In this document: positions 58,319 through 64,000 of the stretch, piece by piece
Position numbering within the stretch: the stretch's first letter is position 1
How the letters are laid out: the number at the start of each line of letters is the position of its first letter
NCBI GenBank assembly: GCA_030052745.1
Contig: JANBVO010000037.1
Span: forward strand, 1-64,000
Source of the DNA: Pleurostoma richardsiae
Taxonomy: Eukaryota > Ascomycota > Sordariomycetes > Calosphaeriales > Pleurostomataceae
Length of the DNA stretch: 64,000 nt
Direction: 5' to 3'
Made by a program: the position numbers and the translations under genes
The notes under the pieces: model-generated
The model's database searches: none
What the model saw: the letters and a program-made list of their open reading frames with translations, nothing else
What the model was told of the DNA's origin: nothing

Positions 58319-59558
58319 CTAAGGTGTGAGATGTTGTACTCTTGACTTCCATAGCACCGTTCCATTGCCCCTACTTTCTGAGTCGGGGTATCCTTGACCT
58401 TCACTACAACGATTGAATAGAATGTATTCATATCGATGTTAAAAGCATTACATTACCGTACCTTTCTTTCACACTTCTCCCCGAGTCCGCGTCTTGGCCT
58501 CGCTGACCTATCACGATCCACTCGGAGCGGCTTCCGTAGGCGGCCGCTAAGATCGGCGACCACGAAACGTCGGAATTCATCCCGGGACCTGACGGGCGAC
58601 GGGACTCGTTCTCTTGGTAAATAGTTGCCTACCTTCGGTATGTGTGCCCCGCATTAGCAAGATCTTGTGATGGTAAGCTTGACATTGCGTTACATCACAA
58701 GCCGCCACCCCTGATGCCATCACCCAACTGCAGAGAAGAAAGGCACTGCAAGCCTCACTTAGCCGCTACAGAGCGAATAGGAAGAAGCTGTCGAGGTAGC
58801 AGTGGGACGTTTGCTCGCCGGTGCTACCAGGTAAATGACTTCAAGGTTGCAGTGTGAAGCATGACGAGCTTCCTGGACAACTGGTCAGGGGCAGCAAGCG
58901 TGCATAAGCTCATGAACCTACATAAGACCCCTTCGAAATCGGAAGGATAAATTTGAACGGAACCACTCAAGTTATGCAAGGGAGTACCAGGTTGTTATTG
59001 CTGCTGCTGCTAAATCCAGTTATGTGCATTTTCTTATGCAGCCAGTATGGAATGATCACTATTGATAACGAGTCCTCCAAAAGCGGACGACGTGAAATGT
59101 GCCGAACAGACTTCTACCTCTCACGATGAACCTCGTCACGGGACTCTTCTCCGGCTTCTCACCACTCTATTTGTTCACGCCTACATCTGACATGAGGAGT
59201 CGACAGCAGTATAACGTCCGCATTACTCTATGATACGTGGCCGAGTGGATATGTGGCTGAGGGGACAACGATAGACCTCTAGATAGGAAGAAGTTGCTCG
59301 CTGGTTTCAAGCATCGTACAAGCCACAGGGACCTGATAATCATTCTGTCCCAACGAATTTGTCAGCCCATTTGTCAAGGCTACACTAGAATGGTACAGAT
59401 GTCACGGGGCATATAAGAGGAGACATGCTCATAAGATAGTCCAGTTTGCTTCAATCATAGCTCAGCTCGTCCGACGCTTCTAATGGTACACGAAATCTTC
59501 CAGTGATTTCCCGTGACTGATATCCCTGCTTTACCAGGAACGCCCAAACACACCCGCT
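58319..59558. other. Convergent intergenic region
   Basis: About 1.2 kb between the 3' ends of the 6PGDH-like gene and con-10. There are no ORFs of note and no recognised RNA gene. Confidence 0.5.
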
Positions 59559-59944
59559 TTACTCGGCACTACCAGTAGCTGAACCGCCCTTGCGGCCGGC
59601 CTCGCGGGCACGCTCGCTGCCGGGCTCGAAGGAGCCGCCAGAGGCCTGGCCACCTTTAGAAGCAATATCACGCTGTTGCACCCGTCAGTCAAACTGTTAC
59701 AAGTTCAGTGTTGAATTCTGCAGAGGAACCATACCTGCTTGTCAGAGTCCATGCTAGCGAAGCCGCCGGAGTGGCTGGCCTGTCCTCCCTTGCGGGCGAT
59801 CTCCTGGACCTCCTCCTTGGGGCTGGAAGTTTGCATTAGCACGTTGTTCGAGGAAGAGGAATGTTGTATTGCAGGTGGTAGACGTCGTCTCGACACGTAC
59901 CGGTTGGCGAAGTTGCCGGGGTTCTCGTTATTCGTGCCGGTCAT
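59559..59944 (-). CDS. con-10: Con-10-type conidiation/stress protein with KGG repeats
   Basis: Small, very hydrophilic protein of the con-10/KGG family, induced during conidiation and by stress or light in Neurospora and relatives. Its molecular role is unknown; LEA-like protection is suggested. Exons are 59944-59901, 59822-59735 and 59672-59559, giving 81 aa. Three KGG-type repeats are visible: EEVQEIARKGGQASHSGGFASM, RDIASKGGQASGGSFEPGS and RAREAGRKGGSATGSA. The N-terminus MTGTNNENPGNFANRPKEE is also characteristic. It is short enough to be missed by simple ORF calling. Confidence 0.93.
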
Positions 59945-61453
59945 TTTGGGCGTGGGAGTAAGTCGCGTTGAGTGGTGGTTGAGAGTGCTAAATTTCGAGA
60001 GTCTTATGTGTTCAAGAGTGGTTGCTCTGGATGATGATGGAGAAAGAGAAGTTGCTGGGAGGAAAGCGGCCGGGACAGGCCCTTATATGCTGAATTAGGA
60101 GCCTCGGGAGCCTTACATTGAAGCTTCACCTTTGGACTTGTGTTTGCCTTTGCTCGATGCATGTCAACATCTCGTGACGACAATAAGCGGTCAGACGTAG
60201 TAGTGATGACGAGCTGCATCCTAGACCTGCCCTTGGTGATGACTTCATGCTGATTGCTACACTTTCCATAAGACGACATGGCGCACGGTTCTCCATGAGG
60301 CCAATGGCGAGAAGGGTTATTGCTTCTTTGGGCCTCCTTCCACGGGTTTCCCTGGCTGCTTGGGTACGTCTGCCGGCATTGGTACGGCCCACGGCAGTTC
60401 TGAGGGGGATCAGCAAGGGGTGAACAGCCCAGAGTGCGCGCCCTTCCGGTTCTTGCGTCAAGTTGACGCCGAGAGCTTCCCGCCAGTGGAGCCGATCGAC
60501 TTCCGCCCCGGTCCTCAGGACGGTCCGGAACCTAGTCAATGACTTATGTGGGGGTTAGCGTGAGGGCGGCACAGTTGTGTCTGAGCACTGTATGCAGCAT
60601 CACAGCACGGCTGAAGAAAGCGGAGCAAACGCCAACCGGATACTGTGCGACGTCATACGTTACCGTGACAAACAGCAGTCGACAGATTGTGCAATTCACT
60701 GGAACTGACATCCTCATGATCATTTCAATTCTCCACAGCAGTGACGGGGAAAAGAACGAGCGTCCGTCAGCCTAGATGCCAATTTAATTCCTCACAACTC
60801 GTTTCCAGGCGGCGCTGCCCTGAAAGGGCCTCTTTTTAGGAGCTAGACTTCCGGAGAGGCGTCCGGAAAGGTCATTTTAGCGCCGATCTCCGTGCTACCC
60901 CGGGTTCCGGCTCCCGATCCCGTTCCGAGCGTGAGGCTGGCCGGATCGCCCAGGAACGGCACGTAAAGAGCGGGAAAAGCCACATTGAAATCTGCATCGA
61001 TCGGCACCTTCTCCCTTCATGGCGGCTAGATCATTGCCTATACCTAGGCAGCTGCCGATGGTGGACTCAGGTGATGAGGTCAGCGACCACTGCAGATCAA
61101 GCCACAACTGTGAGACCTTCGATGATGATGGTAGATGCCTGCCGATTCTCTGATGTTTGCACCGATCCGACGTCCTGTAAGATATTGTTCTTGTGTGGTT
61201 GATAAATCCGCCTTGTTGTTGTTCTACGGCAAATATTTCATCGCCGAAGTTCGCTGAAGCTTTACTCCTGTCGAAACTTCGACATTTGTAATGCGCAGAG
61301 TATGGCGAGGTAGTGTATCTCGAACTAAACACATCTCCTAAGGATTTTAAATAGTATTGCTGTAAGGAGCAACTGTCTACATGAAACTTTGATGAATCGA
61401 GTTGAGAGATTTACACATCATAATAGTCGTGCCAACCCCATCCATAGAACTTA
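59945..61453. other. Intergenic between con-10 and the aldo/keto reductase gene
   Basis: About 1.5 kb containing the con-10 leader and promoter and the 3' UTR of the reductase gene. Other ORFs are short and unconvincing. Confidence 0.5.
60081..60090 (-). promoter_or_regulatory. TATA-like element of con-10
   Basis: GCATATAAGG on the minus strand, about 140 bp before the con-10 start codon. It is a good TATA candidate for a strongly inducible gene. Confidence 0.45.
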
Positions 61454-62528
61454 TTACTGCTCTTTCAAAGGAGCCGTGTCTGCAAACAAGCTAATCAGCC
61501 ATGGTGTCGGATACCTCTCCCCACTGACCTCAGTACTCTCCACAGCCTTTCGTATCTGCTTAACATCTTCCTCCGTCAAGGTAACCCGTAGCGCACCCAT
61601 GTTCTCGTCGAAGTACTTAGTCTTCTTCGTCCCCGGGATAGGGATTATCATGTCCCACTGCGCCATAAGCCACGCGAGGACAAGTTGGCTAGGCGTGCAG
61701 CCCTTACGGGCAGCGATCTCCTGCAACCGTTCCACCAGCATCATGTTCTTGGAGAAGTTCTCCTCAGAGAAGCGGGGGATTGTTAAGCGCCAGTCGTCCG
61801 CGCCGAGGTCTGCTCGGGACTTGATCGCCCCGGTCAGCATGCCCCGGCCTAGGGGACTGTAGGCGACCACGGCGACGCCCAGCTCCTTACAAGTCCCTAG
61901 GAGTTTGGTCTGGGAACTCTCGATCTCGAGTGCGAACGGGCTGTACTCCATCTCCACTGCAGCGATGGGATGGATCGCGTGGGCTCGCCAGAGAGTCGAG
62001 GTAGATACTTCAGACAGGCCAAGGTGTCTGACCTTTCTTTCACTGTTGAGTTGTCAATATCGTTTCTACTCAACCTGCGGATTTCTGAATCCTTGCATAC
62101 TTCTTCAACTCCACCATAGCGCGAACAGTGATTTCGATCGGCACCTTAGGGTCGATGCGATGCACGTAATATAGGTCAATGTAGTCCGTCTGGAGACGAG
62201 CAAGGCTCTTCGCGCAGGCCTGGCGGATGAACTCGGGGTCATTGTTCGCCTTACCGTCGCCCAGGTTGCCGAATTTGGTGGCGAGGAAGACCTCGGCTCG
62301 CCTCTCGGGGTGCCGCCTGAACCACTTGCCGACAAGGTCCTCACTGTCGCCGTAGGCGTCGGAACTATCCCAGAATCGTTCGCCGCGCTCATAGATGTAA
62401 TCGAGGAATTTGAGGCGTTCCTCGTCGGACTGGACAGCACCGTAGAAGGCACTGAGGCCCATAAGGCCGAAGCCCAGTGCAGTGACTTGTGGTCCGTTCT
62501 TTCCTAGCCGTCGAGTTGGGAGAGCCAT
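61454..62528 (-). CDS. Aldo/keto reductase (AKR13/YakC-like)
   Basis: NADPH-dependent reductase of carbonyl compounds, with unknown substrate. Exons are 62528-62101 and 62042-61454, with a GTATGC donor at 62100, giving 338 aa. This junction restores the family motif KVRHLGLSE. Reading straight through instead hits a stop. The (beta/alpha)8 barrel carries the catalytic tetrad Asp54, Tyr59 (WDSSDAYG), Lys85 (LATKFG) and His123 (YYVHRID). The C-terminal cofactor loop is [15 protein letters not shown]. Its start, [21 protein letters not shown], is typical of the YakC group. Confidence 0.93.
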
Positions 62529-64000
62529 TGTTCATAGAATGTCTAGTATGTGTAGTAGGGAAAATATGTTCAGTTTTGTAGTTAAACCCACTGATCTTCT
62601 GTATATTAAGATTGCAATCTTATAAGCACAAGACCATAGGGGACTACACTTATATCTTCCGGTAGTCTGAACTCCTGTCTCCGGAAACTCCATGCTCGCC
62701 TCTTACCCCGGAGTTAGCATTCCTGAAGACCGCAGGTCATGCCATAAGTCATTATTCAGCTCGTTGGACCAAAGTTTCGAAGGCCCTTTAACCCGGGCGT
62801 GGCTTCCATGGCCAGCAATATCCATCAAGTCGTGTATGCACCCCGAAGTGCCCGCTGGTTGGAGCATCACTAAGCGCACACATGCGCTGCTACACTAGGG
62901 TACCTTACGCCGACTTTGTCCGCGATTCGTCCGAAACCTGATCGGACTTTGCCTCATCGCCGTGCCGGATCACCGTGGGACAGCCGCTGAGAGTGAGCAT
63001 GATTTGCTGGATGGCGGACGACGATAAGTGGTGGGATTCAAAGTGATGGCCGATTTGTGGCCTCGTTGTGACATGTGTCTTAGTGGCGTATTACTAACAA
63101 GCAAGCGACTTCCGATTTCAAATCCCGGCCCAGCATGTAGTCTGCATGGCACCTGTTGGGGCAGCGCGGAAGCATCTGACAACGTATGACTCTCACGTTC
63201 CACGGAATACGACGACACAAGCCCAGACTCGAGTGTCGCGGGTGAGGTCTGACGCAAAGCAAAGAACGGGCGTGGCGACCGCAAATTCATCTGTGGTCAT
63301 TTGGAAAGACACTGAAAGTTATTGATGTACTGGCTCTAATGTTTAATTAAGTGATAAATTCCTATTTCTCTTAGATTATCATGAACATGCCATTACAATG
63401 CACTCGAGAGAGTGAAGATGGCTAGACCAGTGACAAGGCAGCCGTATCCCGAGCCGAAACCCAAGCGACTTCTCAGTTAGAGCCAATGGGCGCTTTTTGC
63501 GGCCTCGAGAGGCCTCGAGGTGCAAGCCGCGTTGGGGCGATGTGCTGCTCTGGATGATTCGACGGGGGGCTGCCTGTCATCGCCCAGGGGATCTACACTG
63601 GCAAAGTGCTCACTGCACTTTGCCTCTGCAGAATCCGCATCTCTAATGATATATAGTACTTGAATGGTGACTCTGCATGGCTAGGCACATACCTAGGCAC
63701 GCATGGTGTTGCCTGGAGTAGAGTACAGCAGCGGGTTAGCCGCCCTGGAAAGGATAGCAGTCGCAGAAGGCGACCAAACACAAGGCTATCCGCATTTCGT
63801 GGCACGTTTACCGGGAGCACACTGCAGTGGCAATCTTGTTTAACAAAGTACCTCGCCATCGTTTCCCCCGGATACACTTATATTCAAAACCGCGAGCCCC
63901 GACCCTTTTCCCCCCCGACACGAATTCCATCCAAGAGTCGACGCCGCTCGTCTCGGCGTTGGGTATCAATCAGCACGGTGGTGAGTGGAGCTCTTCCCAC
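62529..64000. other. Right-edge intergenic region
   Basis: About 1.5 kb upstream of the reductase gene, with short ORFs only. A tandem GGCCTCGAG duplication lies at about 63501-63518. The last 150 bases are C-rich with a possible leader-like character, so a gene may begin beyond the right edge. Confidence 0.4.

Noticed and set aside
61979-62100. Read-through end of the first aldo/keto reductase exon
   Set aside because: Reading straight on gives a stop after ten residues. The GTATGC donor restores the conserved KVRHLGLSE motif instead.
63060-63135. tRNA-like stretch containing TTCAAATC
   Set aside because: Only three of five T-stem pairs form and no matching 5' acceptor arm exists, so a functional tRNA is not supported.

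Overview
This 64 kb window reads as nuclear DNA of a filamentous ascomycete (Pezizomycotina, most likely a Sordariomycete). Genes are intron-bearing with short (44-110 nt) GT-AG introns, many with CTAAC/CTGAC-like branch points. Gene content is typical of such fungi: a con-10-type conidiation protein, RTA1-like membrane proteins, GH11 and GH55 secreted glycosidases, a Zn2Cys6 regulator, Dot1, Vps16 and Atg16. Intergenic regions are long. I rebuilt exon structures by hand. For every main gene, one spliced reading frame runs from ATG to stop in whole codons, except VPS16, whose 3' part lies beyond the left edge.

Layout. 0-8 kb holds housekeeping genes: VPS16 (-, partial) and ATG16 (+) diverge from a shared promoter, followed by DOT1 (-) and the ribosomal protein gene RPL28/uL15 (-). 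8-16 kb has no complete gene that I can support, only one spliced coding relic near 12.4-12.8 kb. 16-30.4 kb holds a Zn2Cys6 transcription factor (+), a secreted six-bladed beta-propeller protein (-), a seven-helix integral membrane protein (+) and an F-box/WD40 protein (+). 30.4-33 kb holds broken coding fragments and one unassigned ORF. 33-36 kb holds two divergent RTA1-family paralogues. 36.5-45 kb holds a GH11 xylanase (+), an F-box-like fragment (-) and a GH55 beta-1,3-glucanase (+). 45.7-50.3 kb holds a FIT/Scs3 lipid-droplet protein (+), an Ap4A phosphorylase (+) and a Myb/SANT-like protein (-). 53.7-62.5 kb holds a class I glutamine amidotransferase (+), a dehydroshikimate-dehydratase-like TIM barrel (-), a divergent 6-phosphogluconate-dehydrogenase paralogue (+), con-10 (-) and an aldo/keto reductase (-).

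Functional themes. VPS16 (HOPS/CORVET tethering) and ATG16 (autophagosome conjugation scaffold) share a promoter and act in the same vacuolar route. The xylanase and glucanase are secreted polysaccharide hydrolases. The most interesting functional point is at 53.7-58.3 kb. The 6PGDH paralogue keeps the catalytic Lys/Asn/Glu and SGG motifs but has lost three of the residues known to hold the substrate phosphate. It also carries an Asp where the NADP-specific enzymes have an Asn-Arg-Thr loop. It is divergently paired with a metal-dependent TIM-barrel enzyme next to a free-standing amidotransferase, which suggests a small uncharacterised sugar-acid or cyclic-polyol pathway. I saw no secondary-metabolite backbone enzyme, no complete transposon, no CRISPR array and no credible tRNA or rRNA gene.
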